This document shows, piece after piece, positions 31,510 through 41,359 of a stretch of DNA of 64,000 nucleotides. Numbering within the stretch: position 1 is the stretch's first letter; every line of letters starts with the position of its first letter. Below the pieces are notes generated by a model, which was not told the DNA's origin, searched no databases, and saw only the letters and a list, made by a program, of their open reading frames with translations. Source of the DNA: Clostridia bacterium (GTDB lineage: Bacteria > Bacillota > Peptococcia > DRI-13 > UBA5745). The position numbers and the translations under genes were made by a program. Location of the stretch: NCBI GenBank assembly GCA_018436095.1, contig JAHDMJ010000001.1:186001-250000 (forward strand), written 5' to 3'.

Positions 31510-32121
31510 CTATTTCTCTATGATTGCCATGCGAAACTTCTTGACGACGTCCAGCCTGTATGCCGGATTAATCCATATGCTGAATTCACAGGCAATGTCC
31601 GGGTGGGCAAAAGTGCCGCCATTTTTACCTTGCTTCTATGTAATCCCTACCGCACCTGTATTGGCGATCCACTGCTTAAGCGTCAGTGTAAAGAGCTGGA
31701 TTTCATTCTTTCGATTAGCGCCATGCATTCTTCATCTATGAATTTAGGAGTGCTCTCCTTCTCCCACAGACGGAGGAATTCAATTGTCCCATAGCTGCGC
31801 AACCAGCTTTGAATCACATAGCTTGGAGCATCAACATCTTTCTGCTATTTCAGTCAGCGATATGTAGGTGTCGTCTGGAGAAACGATCTGAATATGTTTT
31901 GCAATCATGACTTCTCCGACTGATGAGCGGCGAAATCCGGGCACAAAACTTGTATTCATCTCCTCAAGCATCCTTTGGGAAAGCCTATCCGCAACATCCT
32001 GCTCCATAAGATTCTTTGAGACTAAGTGCTTGAACATTTTTTCCCTTGATATGCAATATGTCCAAATCGCTTCCGCACACTTTTCTTCCTCAGTCATCGC
32101 GCTCATCTCCCGTTCAAACAA
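31510..32121 (-). pseudogene. Broken KilA-N domain gene
   Basis: The first open stretch (to 31831) ends in DDTYISLTEIA, the start of the KilA-N fold. After a shift of frame comes APSYVIQSWLRSYGTIEFLRLWE. After another shift TLKQWIANTGAVGI, a TAG stop, and GGTFAHPDIACEFSIWINP, ending at TAG 31512-31510. Together these make an entire KilA-N domain spread over two frames with a nonsense codon, so the gene is inactive. KilA-N proteins occur in phages and in abortive-infection-like islands. The segment before the domain (about 70 residues, helical) is not recognised. Confidence 0.7.
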
Positions 32122-32160
32122 AACCTGAATATATTTATATTATACTTTGTTCGAGAGAGT

Positions 32161-32175
32161 TTGAATAGTGATGAT
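32161..32175. repeat. 15-bp repeat shared with island edge
   Basis: TTGAATAGTGATGAT occurs here, touching the end of the serine-recombinase remnant, and identically at 25608-25622 at the left edge of island B. It may be a core site or the common 3' flank of recombinase-borne elements. Confidence 0.45.
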
Positions 32176-32803
32176 TAGAGAGAGGAAAAGCGCTGGGTAT
32201 GTTTGTACTCGAAAGAGATAGCGCCAGCATGGTCAATTTGGATTTGGTCCAGTACATTTCTGACATGCTCTGGGTCAAAATTATTCATACCGAGTTCTGT
32301 ACATATTAACTGAAGTATATCCTTCTCTGCAATTGATGGGGACTGCGTGCAGCTTCTGCGTTTCACACGGTTGGCGCAGCCATACTACTTCTCCGGAGGC
32401 ACGTGTAATCCGGCGATAATTCACACCGAACTCCGAGTAAACTAAAAGATCACTCAGTACATTCTTGGAATTGTACCGGGTGGCCTTACGCTGTGTGCTT
32501 CCGTCATTATTAAGTTCTTGGTTTGAGCGCACCGCTTTTTCAAATTGCACTGCAATATACAGTTCTAAGCTAATAATGAGCGGAACATATTTTGAACTGG
32601 ACAACAGCTTATCAATCGCGGCTCGCCCTCAACACTTATTCCCTGATGGCGGGGATACCCCGACTCTCCAGCATTCTTGCTAATCCTCCAAGGCTATTGC
32701 CGTTAAGGTATTCTCTAAAAATCATCTGAATAACTTGCGCTTGTGCTTGGTCAATAGTAACCTTGCCATCATTATCTACAGCAAAACCATAGGGAATTTT
32801 CAT
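32175..32803 (-). pseudogene. Decayed serine recombinase
   Basis: Pieces in three frames reconstruct a recombinase of the large-serine type without catalytic N-terminus. They are KIPYGFAVDNDG ... IFREYLNGNSLGGLARMLES (32803 to about 32640), then RKATRYNSKNVLSDLL and NYRRITRASGEVVW (about 32500-32380), then RCANRVKRRSCTQSPSIAEKD to the end at 32175. The zinc-ribbon segment (NYRRITR...VWRCANRV) is diagnostic. TAAGGAGG precedes ATG 32803. Stops and frame changes make it inactive. It may be the remains of the enzyme that brought part of island B. Confidence 0.75.
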
Positions 32804-33149
32804 CGAAGATATCCTCCTTAAACATTGTTATTTGTGAGTTCATTAGCTGAAATATTCTCCTTGCGATCTAAAACCCGCATTAAATCATGTTATAAATTGA
32901 ATTGTAGAAGGGGTAAGCCTTTACTTTTTATAATTTCAAGGGTAAAGCTTATACAAAACCGCCATTTAAGGGCAAAAAAAGACAAACCCACTTTTAACTA
33001 AGTTAAAAAAGTAGGTTTGTCTACTTGAGAAGTTAGGTAAATATAGATGCCAATTACTTTAGGTCTAAATTAATATTCAATCCCGTTATATGGATTATGC
33101 GCAGTTCATAGCTTAGTAGAATTAGTTAGTAATAAACATTATTAGGAAG
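32804..33149 (-). other. Gene-free stretch with terminator of the KAP gene
   Basis: No convincing gene. On the minus strand GACAAACC-T-ACTTTT (33021 downward) pairs with AAAAGT-G-GGTTTGTC (to 32981), followed by seven T (32980-32974): a strong terminator 120 bases beyond the KAP NTPase stop. The rest is A+T-rich and may include the promoter for the recombinase remnant. Confidence 0.75.
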
Positions 33150-35396
33150 TCAATATTCTAATTGATCCCATGCTATACTCTCAACTGATTCTCCTTTTCC
33201 CCATAATTCTAACAATTTCTGGGCTTTCCCTTGAGATATACTATCCTTTTCTTTAACACACGGTGACATGTATAGAACAAATGCGGCAAGTTTTTCTTTG
33301 ATGTGCTGCGGTAACAAATTGAATGCATCAGTTCCCTTGCAGTTTTCAATCGCAATAGTAGCTGCTTCCAAAGACAATTTCTTTTCAAAATTATATGGAG
33401 AAAAACTCCATCCAATACCACCATGTCCACTTATCGTTCTCCATTCTGATGCATACCCAGCTAGGTAGTAACACTTGTTTATGTCAGATTGGTTTAATTC
33501 AAATGAGATATATTTATCATATCCTGATGGATCAAAACATTCCCACAGATATGCAGCCTTGAAAAAGCTATTTATTCTTATCAACGGAGCTGTTTTAGTT
33601 ATTTCGATTATTCTCTGTACATATGTAGCTTCTATCTGTAAAAGATCATCCAGCATTAAAAGCTGTTTATCCTCTCTTAATGATTTACCTGCTAAACGGC
33701 CATGGTTCAATTCCTCTCTGTTGATTAAAGTTGCAATGCCCGGCAAATTGCTTGCATCCATATTTGATATACCAGTTTTTAAAACCTCAAAGCGCCTGCG
33801 AGGATTTCCAATACTTGAAAGGAATCTTCCAATACAGTTTTCAATTAGATCATCTGCTGATTGGTTTGATATTCCGTTCGAACCCTCTTTTCTGCTCTTT
33901 CCAAGTGTTTGTATTAATGCAGATATAATGATACATAGTCTGTCTTGCGGAAGATTCTTTTCTTGTCCGCGGAGTTCTGTTAGGAAGTCAATGAACTTGT
34001 CTCCCAAAATAAATAGCTCGATATATTTATCTATCATTTCATGATCTGCGGTGTAAAGAATACTTTTAAGAGTATCTGTACAAATAGGAATTTCTGAGAT
34101 CGAAAGGTTAAAATAAAAGTTGAATCTCTCTTTACTGGCAATTCTGCGATTGGTCCGCAGAAAATCCGGATCATTATTTTCAGTGCTCCTCCCAACGCGC
34201 CATGCAAATTGAGGAAATAGAGTCGTAATGCAATCGAGCATATATTCAGATTTCCCGGGAGAGATAATTTCAAATTGCTTTAGGTATTTAGTTTGGTTTT
34301 CTTTCTGCTTTACGCCGGTTATTCCTTCGAATGGATTTACCCCACTCAATACAAGCTCACTGTTCTTTATAATCCAATAGTAAATTGATCCATGGAAAAC
34401 CTGCAATGCCGTGATTGCCAATAAATCGGTCCAATCAAGTTCTATAGAGGCCAACCCAAGTTTCATTTGAAAAGTATTTAAAAGTCGCTTCGAAGCTCGT
34501 ATACTATCGATGCACGGATTTATTATATTCCAAAAAATATTATTCCAGTGTTCTTGTTCAAATTTATATTCTGACTGAGCGCAATCAGACAATATAGTAT
34601 TCAGGTCTGAAAAAAATGTCTGATTTAGTTTTTCTTTTGATGCGAAAGGAATTTCAAAGGGAACTTGGATAATCTTCTCCAGATATTCTCCACCATTGCA
34701 TTTTTGAACCTCTTCTAATGCTCGAGTCACCACATCATAATCAAAAGACAAGAGGTATATAACATTCGGGAAGCTGGCAACCGCGTTGACCAGTTGAAAA
34801 ATCATCTGAATTTGACTATTACTTGAACGATCAATATCATCAATAACAATAATTATTTTTCGTTCTTGCTTACTCAAAGCTTCTACTATTTTATTTTTTA
34901 TTTGCCCGATATTTTGCTTTCTTTTTTGGCTGATTTGCACAAGTGTCTTTCCCGAAAGCTTCCCAATTAGTTGGAACAATTGCGCGTATTTTCCTACAAC
35001 AGGAATCCAACTGGTAAATTCTAGAGCATCGGAATATTCTTCAATGGAATTACCTATTACAGAAAGATTTGAATCTTTTATTTGAACATGCATTTCATTG
35101 CTTAGTGAGGAAAAAAATTGCTGGATCAATTGATTTGTATCTGAGTAGTTCCAAGGATTAAACTGAACAATAACAGGCCTCTCGGTTTCTGGCATCGACG
35201 TTGAAATTTTTGCGATTTCTTGTAACGTCATATTAAGTATCGAGGTCTTTCCTGATCCCCACTTACCATATAAGCCAATGGTGAATGTTTCCTTTGTGGT
35301 AAAATTTAAAACAGTCTTTGCTAGCTCTGCTGAAAAGGCATACCTATTTAGACGGTCTTGAGAACTATCGGTAATTGGCTTATCGCTTTCATACAT
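33150..35396 (-). CDS. KAP-family P-loop NTPase
   Basis: Protein of about 748 residues. Walker A is at residues 44-51 (GKWGSGKT), the KAP marker FNPW at 79-82, and Walker B with Asp186-Asp187 (IIIVIDDIDR). A moderately hydrophobic stretch (about 128-146, SWIPVVGKYAQLFQLIG) lies inside the P-loop domain, where other KAP proteins carry membrane helices. The C-terminal 450 residues are helical, without a known motif. The family includes PifA, the F-plasmid protein that excludes phage T7, so a single-gene membrane-linked exclusion role is plausible. ATG 35396 is preferred for spacing to GGAG; ATG 35402 is possible. Confidence 0.8.
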   Translation of the reverse strand: MYESDKPITDSSQDRLNRYAFSAELAKTVLNFTTKETFTIGLYGKWGSGKTSILNMTLQEIAKISTSMPETERPVIVQFNPWNYSDTNQLIQQFFSSLSNEMHVQIKDSNLSVIGNSIEEYSDALEFTSWIPVVGKYAQLFQLIGKLSGKTLVQISQKRKQNIGQIKNKIVEALSKQERKIIIVIDDIDRSSNSQIQMIFQLVNAVASFPNVIYLLSFDYDVVTRALEEVQKCNGGEYLEKIIQVPFEIPFASKEKLNQTFFSDLNTILSDCAQSEYKFEQEHWNNIFWNIINPCIDSIRASKRLLNTFQMKLGLASIELDWTDLLAITALQVFHGSIYYWIIKNSELVLSGVNPFEGITGVKQKENQTKYLKQFEIISPGKSEYMLDCITTLFPQFAWRVGRSTENNDPDFLRTNRRIASKERFNFYFNLSISEIPICTDTLKSILYTADHEMIDKYIELFILGDKFIDFLTELRGQEKNLPQDRLCIIISALIQTLGKSRKEGSNGISNQSADDLIENCIGRFLSSIGNPRRRFEVLKTGISNMDASNLPGIATLINREELNHGRLAGKSLREDKQLLMLDDLLQIEATYVQRIIEITKTAPLIRINSFFKAAYLWECFDPSGYDKYISFELNQSDINKCYYLAGYASEWRTISGHGGIGWSFSPYNFEKKLSLEAATIAIENCKGTDAFNLLPQHIKEKLAAFVLYMSPCVKEKDSISQGKAQKLLELWGKGESVESIAWDQLEY

Positions 35397-35608
35397 AAGC
35401 ATATCTCCAATCTTCAGTACCTTTAGAGCACATAAAAATACAAACTACAGTAAGTTGAGCCGTGCATTGATTACCATTACACGCAACAGCTCAAACCTCC
35501 AATAATTGCTATAACATTCAGTTACATGAACTGCCGATTATTAGCCCAGCGGGTATATGGAGAATGTGAAGTCTAGTAAAAAATAGTAAGTTTTCTTTCC
35601 AGTATTAG

Positions 35609-38600
35609 TCATTCGACTATCAACCCAGAGCGATGGATATACTCTAACATCTCGCCCTCATTAATTATTAGCGCAAACCTATAATCTTTCCTCAGCACAA
35701 TATTTGTTCCAGCACGAGGACTGGGTAAAGTCGCTCTGCCGCCATCTACAGAAACCAAATTATATTTTTTTAATAAGCTTGAATTATAAGACAGAGAATA
35801 TTGGTATAAATAAGCATGGGAATCTGGGTGCTTTGTTGCCCATTCTTCATGAAATGGGCTGCGTTCTTCAAAATCACTTGAGACAATTTTTATATTTGGA
35901 TTTGGTCGAAATATTCTTTCGTAGTTTCCATTAATATACCAATCTTCTTTTGTGCTATTTTCTACCTGCGATATTGCATCAGATAGTAAATCAACTCTCT
36001 TTTCACCCTTAAAGGAACTTGCGTTCATTGGGTAAACAATCATCTCGCATAGTAAAAGTAATTCCTCAAAATAACGCTTTCCATTGGAAATATCTGAAAT
36101 GAATATGGATGCCTTAATCATATTGACCAAGCCACTCCTACCACCTTGCGATAAAAGAAAGTCGATAGCCTGTTGCTTGGTTTTAGGGTTCCCTAGTAGC
36201 ACAGCGGTAATTAAAGGAAAAAACTCATTTACTTTACTCCAAAATGACTCAGGATAATGATTATTTTTTAAAATGGTAAATAACTTCTTTAGATCTCTAT
36301 CATTTTCTAACTCGAAATTTATTAAACAATTCCAAGTTTCTATAGAATTATAATTCACCCCATCAATTTTGCACTCGTAATAATCGTCTAAGTTTTCCAA
36401 AGTTATATCGTTTTTAGGTAAGTTTTCTTCTGGATCTTTACTATTCTCAGTTTCCTTGTCCACATTTTCCGTTTTAATATTATAAATTTGTTCTTCATTT
36501 AAAAGAGAGCTTGAAGGAATAAATTCAAGCAAAACCTCCTTAAAAAAGGATAAATCAGCACCTCTATCGGTGGTATCAGACATAATCTTTAGCATATCAT
36601 ATATTCGCACTGCAAATGTTTCCAGTTGATCTTCGCTGTACCAATTATTTATTGCAAATAAACGAAGACAGTTTGGTAACACATATTTAACTAAATCCTC
36701 TTTTCTGAAGGCTGGCCGGCAGATAGAATTGTTCAGTCCTTTTAAAAGCAGCTGGTGGTTTTTATCCGTATTAAAATAAGCGTACATAGCTGCAAACATA
36801 TATTCAACATTTGAGTCATCATCATAATAAGATAATTGTTTGCTCGACTTTTCGTAGATATTGTTTAAAATAGCTTCATTCGCAACCTGTTTAAAGCGAT
36901 TGAGGTTTATATTGAAAATACTATAAAAAATAGTGAGCATATTTACGACGCTATCATACTTAAATAATAAATGAAAAGCTTTCTTTATGTCATCTAATGC
37001 GAAAGGGAACGTCGCTAAGATAGCTCCTATTAATTTTGAATTCTTATATTTGAACCAATTATAAGTTGAAAAATTATATTGCTGCACAACAGAAACAATT
37101 TTCTGCAAAATATTGCCTAGAGAATCATTTGATATAGCTATATTTTTAATTTCTATGCCAAATTTGTAGTTTGGAGTATATATAATTTCATTTTCTTTAA
37201 GTAGAATAGCTATATACTGGTTAACTTCTATGTTTCTATCCCATGTTGGTAAATTGTTTTGATTGACTTCATTAAATCTTTTTTTTATTTCTTCACCACA
37301 GTAATCTTTGTGTGTCACTAGGTTATAAAAAACAATAGTGTTTAATAAAATTTTTTCTTCAGCATGGTCTTCAATTCTAGCAATAATACTATTTTTTAAA
37401 CTATTTACTTCTGTTTTTTGAGAAATGAATATATGAATATACTCGTTTCTCAGAAGCTGATAGCATAGAAGTTCCAAATGTTCAATCTTAATTTCGTTGA
37501 TTATTGTACATAAGAATGGAATATTATACTCGATCAAAAAATTATAGAAAGATAAAGCTTGCTGACAGCTTTCATCTGCAATTGACATAAAATCAGTGTT
37601 TGGGTTTATTTTTAATTTCTTAATACAGTCATCATATACCTCGGAACAAATATCTTCTTCCTCAAAAAACATCTTAAAATACAACATATCATATGTAGAA
37701 TTAAACTTTATTTTTTCCAACTCTTCTTCCGTATAAGAAAAATGTTTAATAATATCGTCAAATATATTGATATTGGTTTTTTTATGAAATAACACTATCA
37801 GCTTAGAAAATATTTTGGGATTGTTCAGATCAACCTTACCAACGCCAAGATTATCAAGAAGTATAAAGATATTCTCTTTTGTCTGATTTGCTAAAGCGTT
37901 GATAAACTCATCTTGCTCAAAAGGATTCACACCCCCAACCCCATAGTCACTTCTTGTACCAATATAGCTATCTTTGTATCTAGCCCAATAATCTGAACCT
38001 AAATAAGCTTCAAAGAATCTTAGAGCAAGATTTTGTAAAATGTTTTTATTTGCCTTGCTTTCTTTTAGTCCATATTTTAGAAACAGTCTTAAAATAAAAT
38101 CTTTATCATTTAGCAACTGAAGCTCTCTTAAAATACTGGGACGTTTAGGAAAGTCTTCTAATACTTTTTTACACAGAAAATACTCATGAAACCTTCTATG
38201 CTTGAAAGAGAATATCATTTGATCCTGGTGATCCGCTTTTTCAAAAAACAATTCACTAAAACAATATATAATATTGTTAATGTCACCATAGGTTAATCTG
38301 TCAAATCTACTCTGTATTAATGATTGTAATTCTGGAAGCTTGATATTAAGCAAATTCGATGTTCTCATATGATACGCAATATCAGTGAACAATTCTTTAA
38401 TATTTTGCGCTTTGGGCTCAGGTAGGTTTATCTCATTTAATTTATTGAACTTATTTATAAAGTAATTGATACTTTGCTCACACAAATCAATTTTTGTTGT
38501 TGCATCATCAACTCTTTCTATAATATCCCAGAAAAGACTAATAGAAAGAATATCATCAAGATCGCCAGTCAAAAAATTATTTTCAACTCTTAATTTTCGC

Positions 38601-39715
38601 AGCTTTTCGATTTTATTTTCATCATTTTTTGCTTTAAAATAGTTTCCAATATGCTCTGAGGTTAATGGTAACAGTTCTATTCTTTCTATATTAGAAAAAC
38701 ATCTATATATAAATGCCAGATTAAATGAGCTTTTTCTTGATGAAAATACAATTCCATGTGTATTTTCCTTATTTTTTACTGTCTCAATATAACTTAGGAC
38801 ACTATCAATAAAATTTACTGAAACTTCATCTAATCCATCAAGAAAATATAAATACTTGAATACATTCGTTGTTTTATCAATTCTATAATCTCTTAATCGC
38901 TGCCGTAAAATATCTTCCAGGTTACCATTAATACACTCCCTCAATCTTATGAATATAGGGAAAATAGCTGTTTCATTTGTCGCATTTGAATAATTCTTTA
39001 AAAATTTATCTTTATAGTGAGAGAAGAATTTCTTCATCATTAATGTTTTACCAGATCCGGCATCACCGAGGACTATGGCACAACATCTTTTTTGCAAAAG
39101 GCTTATTACATCATCATAGCCAGCATAATTTCTAATCGGCAAAGAAATAAATTCCTCCGAATTTAAGAAAGTTTTATCCTCAATAGAAATAGAACTATCT
39201 AAAAAGTCCAGTTCTCTGCTCTCTGAAAAATAAAAAGTAGAAATATCATTGTATTTGGGCTCATTTAGTTTAAGTTCTAAACTGTCTTGGGTTATCCATT
39301 TTATTGTTATACCGTTTTTATTAGCATCTCTTTGTATTTTAAATCGGTCACTTTTGTTTGTAAGATCTGAAAGCTCCGCATCCGTAACATCAGGTTTAAC
39401 GTTGGCATTGGAATAAATATAGATAACATCTAACTCGCCTTTATAGATTTGATATGCAATATCCAAAGATTTTTTTACTTCTCTATAAAATATTTTAGAG
39501 TTAGTCGTTGTTTCTATATATTTACATTGAAATCCATAGTATTTGCCATTGTGAGGTACTGGTTTTGCTTCCAACCCAGGGTTATTGTAATTTGCTTGTA
39601 AATCATATCCACCGATAGATAGTTCCCTGCAAAATAAATGTTTACACATATTCTGGAAAGCTGTTTGTTTATCAGCATTTTTAAGATTAAATATATTCCA
39701 ATTGATATCTTGCAT
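35609..39715 (-). CDS. NACHT (NLR-like) ATPase with N-terminal Mrr-like nuclease
   Basis: Protein of 1368 residues. The N-terminal 150 form a PD-(D/E)XK domain with Glu49 (GLEAKPV) and the Gln63-x-Lys65 signature (GFQCKY), as in Mrr-type nucleases. A NACHT module follows: Walker A 217-224 (GDAGSGKT), Walker B with Asp293/Asp296-Glu297 (FLDGLDEV), and the SSRKSSF sensor segment. The C-terminal 900 residues are alpha-helical repeats that would be the ligand sensor. This is the effector-NACHT-sensor layout of bacterial NLR-related anti-phage proteins. ATG 39715 has GGAGG 5 bases upstream. It is very A+T-rich compared with the core genome. It stands alone; no partner gene is coupled. Confidence 0.85.
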   Translation of the reverse strand: MQDINWNIFNLKNADKQTAFQNMCKHLFCRELSIGGYDLQANYNNPGLEAKPVPHNGKYYGFQCKYIETTTNSKIFYREVKKSLDIAYQIYKGELDVIYIYSNANVKPDVTDAELSDLTNKSDRFKIQRDANKNGITIKWITQDSLELKLNEPKYNDISTFYFSESRELDFLDSSISIEDKTFLNSEEFISLPIRNYAGYDDVISLLQKRCCAIVLGDAGSGKTLMMKKFFSHYKDKFLKNYSNATNETAIFPIFIRLRECINGNLEDILRQRLRDYRIDKTTNVFKYLYFLDGLDEVSVNFIDSVLSYIETVKNKENTHGIVFSSRKSSFNLAFIYRCFSNIERIELLPLTSEHIGNYFKAKNDENKIEKLRKLRVENNFLTGDLDDILSISLFWDIIERVDDATTKIDLCEQSINYFINKFNKLNEINLPEPKAQNIKELFTDIAYHMRTSNLLNIKLPELQSLIQSRFDRLTYGDINNIIYCFSELFFEKADHQDQMIFSFKHRRFHEYFLCKKVLEDFPKRPSILRELQLLNDKDFILRLFLKYGLKESKANKNILQNLALRFFEAYLGSDYWARYKDSYIGTRSDYGVGGVNPFEQDEFINALANQTKENIFILLDNLGVGKVDLNNPKIFSKLIVLFHKKTNINIFDDIIKHFSYTEEELEKIKFNSTYDMLYFKMFFEEEDICSEVYDDCIKKLKINPNTDFMSIADESCQQALSFYNFLIEYNIPFLCTIINEIKIEHLELLCYQLLRNEYIHIFISQKTEVNSLKNSIIARIEDHAEEKILLNTIVFYNLVTHKDYCGEEIKKRFNEVNQNNLPTWDRNIEVNQYIAILLKENEIIYTPNYKFGIEIKNIAISNDSLGNILQKIVSVVQQYNFSTYNWFKYKNSKLIGAILATFPFALDDIKKAFHLLFKYDSVVNMLTIFYSIFNINLNRFKQVANEAILNNIYEKSSKQLSYYDDDSNVEYMFAAMYAYFNTDKNHQLLLKGLNNSICRPAFRKEDLVKYVLPNCLRLFAINNWYSEDQLETFAVRIYDMLKIMSDTTDRGADLSFFKEVLLEFIPSSSLLNEEQIYNIKTENVDKETENSKDPEENLPKNDITLENLDDYYECKIDGVNYNSIETWNCLINFELENDRDLKKLFTILKNNHYPESFWSKVNEFFPLITAVLLGNPKTKQQAIDFLLSQGGRSGLVNMIKASIFISDISNGKRYFEELLLLCEMIVYPMNASSFKGEKRVDLLSDAISQVENSTKEDWYINGNYERIFRPNPNIKIVSSDFEERSPFHEEWATKHPDSHAYLYQYSLSYNSSLLKKYNLVSVDGGRATLPSPRAGTNIVLRKDYRFALIINEGEMLEYIHRSGLIVE

Positions 39716-40021
39716 AAGGACCTCCATATTGGTTTTACTTATCATCGAACTTCACATTATAGACATAACTGAAATGCATTAGCATCTATAAAAGCCTATA
39801 CACACAAAACATTTCTTCGTTATAAATGTATTATTTGATAAACTATTCCATTTTCCTCCATAACTTGACGATTTTACTCCCTAACTATAATTTTTTAGAC
39901 ATAGTTTGCTGTTTTGCTTGGAATGATTGCGTCTGCATCTTCATTCTAATTGCAACCTCAAGCTGTGTTTTTTTCTGCTTCAAAAATTGCAGAAGTACAA
40001 AATATACGAGGGGGTAGTTCA

Positions 40022-40324
40022 ATGAACAGGAAATTCAGTAAGGAAGAAAAATATCAATTGGTTGCAAGATATCATGACGGCGGTTCTGTATCTGATATTT
40101 GTACGGAATCAGGAGTTGCCAGAAGTACATTCTATACTTGGCTGAAACCCTATAAAACTACATATACCGATGCCGAATATGTAGTGAGTGCGGCTGAGTT
40201 TGTAAAAATGAAACAGCGTATGGAAAAACTTGAGAGGAAATTAGAAGTATTACAGAAGGTTAACTGTACAGTATCCTCTCAAGGAAAAGCTGCGAGAGCT
40301 TTCATTGCTTTATGGCCAATATAG
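40022..40324 (+). CDS. IS3-family OrfA (helix-turn-helix)
   Basis: Protein of 100 residues: helix-turn-helix (EEKYQLVARYHDGGSVSDICTESGVARSTFYTW) followed by a leucine-zipper-like coiled coil (MKQRMEKLERKLEVLQKV), the usual OrfA layout that binds the element ends. After about residue 80 (CTVSS) the frame leaves the family pattern and ends in an unrelated tail, because the expected continuation is in the frame of orfB. ATG 40022 follows GAGGGGG. Confidence 0.8.
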   Translation: MNRKFSKEEKYQLVARYHDGGSVSDICTESGVARSTFYTWLKPYKTTYTDAEYVVSAAEFVKMKQRMEKLERKLEVLQKVNCTVSSQGKAARAFIALWPI

Positions 40325-41153
40325 CGTGCATGTGCTCTGTGAGGTTCTTGACGTTCCGAGAGGCACATTTTACAACCACATCTTTCGCAACAAGAGAGAT
40401 AACAGCAGTTATCAGATCCGTCGAACCCAGCTAAGTGAACAGATCAAGGAAATATATGAAGAGAGCAACCAGATATTTGGGGCCAGAAAAATTAAAGCTG
40501 TTTTAGCAAACCAAGGTGAGGCCGTCAGCGATAAAATGGTTGCCGAGTTGATGCAGGAAATGAATCTATATAGCATCCGAACGGGAGCCAAAAAGAACTA
40601 CGTTCGCTTTAACTATGAAAAGAAAAGGGACTCACTAAAAATGAATTTTACTGTACATGCTCCCAATCAGGTATGGGTCAGTGACGTGACCTGCTTCAAA
40701 CTTGATGATAAATTCCAATATATCTGTGTAATCATTGATTTGTATTCCCGGAGAGTCATTGCCTATAAGATTTCACAGAAGCACAGCACGCAATTAATCG
40801 CTTCCACATTCAAGTTGGCGTATGCAGAGCGTAAGCCGGAGGATGGGTTAATTTTTCATAGTGATCGGGGACTGCAATATACGTCGCATGCCTTCCAAAA
40901 GTTATTAAAGACCTTCCATATAAAACAATCGTTTTCACCATCGGGCAGGCCCCATCACAATGCTGTCATGGAATCGTTCTTCTCATCTATGAAAAAAGAG
41001 GAGCTTTATCGTACTAACTACCATTCAATAGGTGAATTCAAGCAGCGTATCAAGAGATACATAGAGTTTTATAATATAGAGCGTCCACATGCTACGCTGG
41101 GCTATAAGACACCGAACACCTATGAACGCTTATTTTATGAGCGGAAAAAATAA
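40305..41153 (+). CDS. IS3-family OrfB transposase (DDE)
   Basis: Catalytic part of the transposase, 282 residues when counted from TTG 40305. The HTH_21-like segment IFGARKIKAVL is followed by an rve integrase core with the DDE triad: Asp in WVSDVTCFK, Asp in FHSDRGLQYTS, Glu in NAVMESFFSSMKKE, ending with NIERPHATLGYKTPNTY. Its frame is +1 relative to orfA, and codons upstream of 40305 already read PLKEKLRELSLLYGQY, the normal start. Production would thus need a +1/-2 shift or separate initiation, while IS3 elements normally use -1. Confidence 0.88.
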   Translation: MLYGQYSVHVLCEVLDVPRGTFYNHIFRNKRDNSSYQIRRTQLSEQIKEIYEESNQIFGARKIKAVLANQGEAVSDKMVAELMQEMNLYSIRTGAKKNYVRFNYEKKRDSLKMNFTVHAPNQVWVSDVTCFKLDDKFQYICVIIDLYSRRVIAYKISQKHSTQLIASTFKLAYAERKPEDGLIFHSDRGLQYTSHAFQKLLKTFHIKQSFSPSGRPHHNAVMESFFSSMKKEELYRTNYHSIGEFKQRIKRYIEFYNIERPHATLGYKTPNTYERLFYERKK

Positions 41154-41359
41154 AAAACAAATTAGAATTTGGGGTTCGAAAGTTGTATTTTTTTGCTTTT
41201 AGGTGCTTAAATTTGAACTTTTGCATTAATCACTCTAGCAAAGTGTAGGAATTAAAAAACAGCGAAACCTTTATAAATAAAGGACTTCGATGCAAAAAAG
41301 AAAGTTGATATCTGGACATTCCAAAAAGAATATTCAAAAACATCAACCGTCGTTCATTT

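Larger units (their letters stand above)
39988..41225 (+). mobile_element. IS3-family insertion sequence
   Basis: A unit of 1238 bp with imperfect terminal inverted repeats: left TGCAGAAGTACAAA (39988-40001), right end TTTGAACTTTTGCA (41212-41225), 12 of 14 matching. It contains orfA and orfB on the plus strand, opposite to the island genes. I do not see a 3-4 bp target duplication (AAT left, TTA right). Length, gene order and DDE transposase fit the IS3 family. The ends are my reading and could be off by some bases. Confidence 0.65.
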
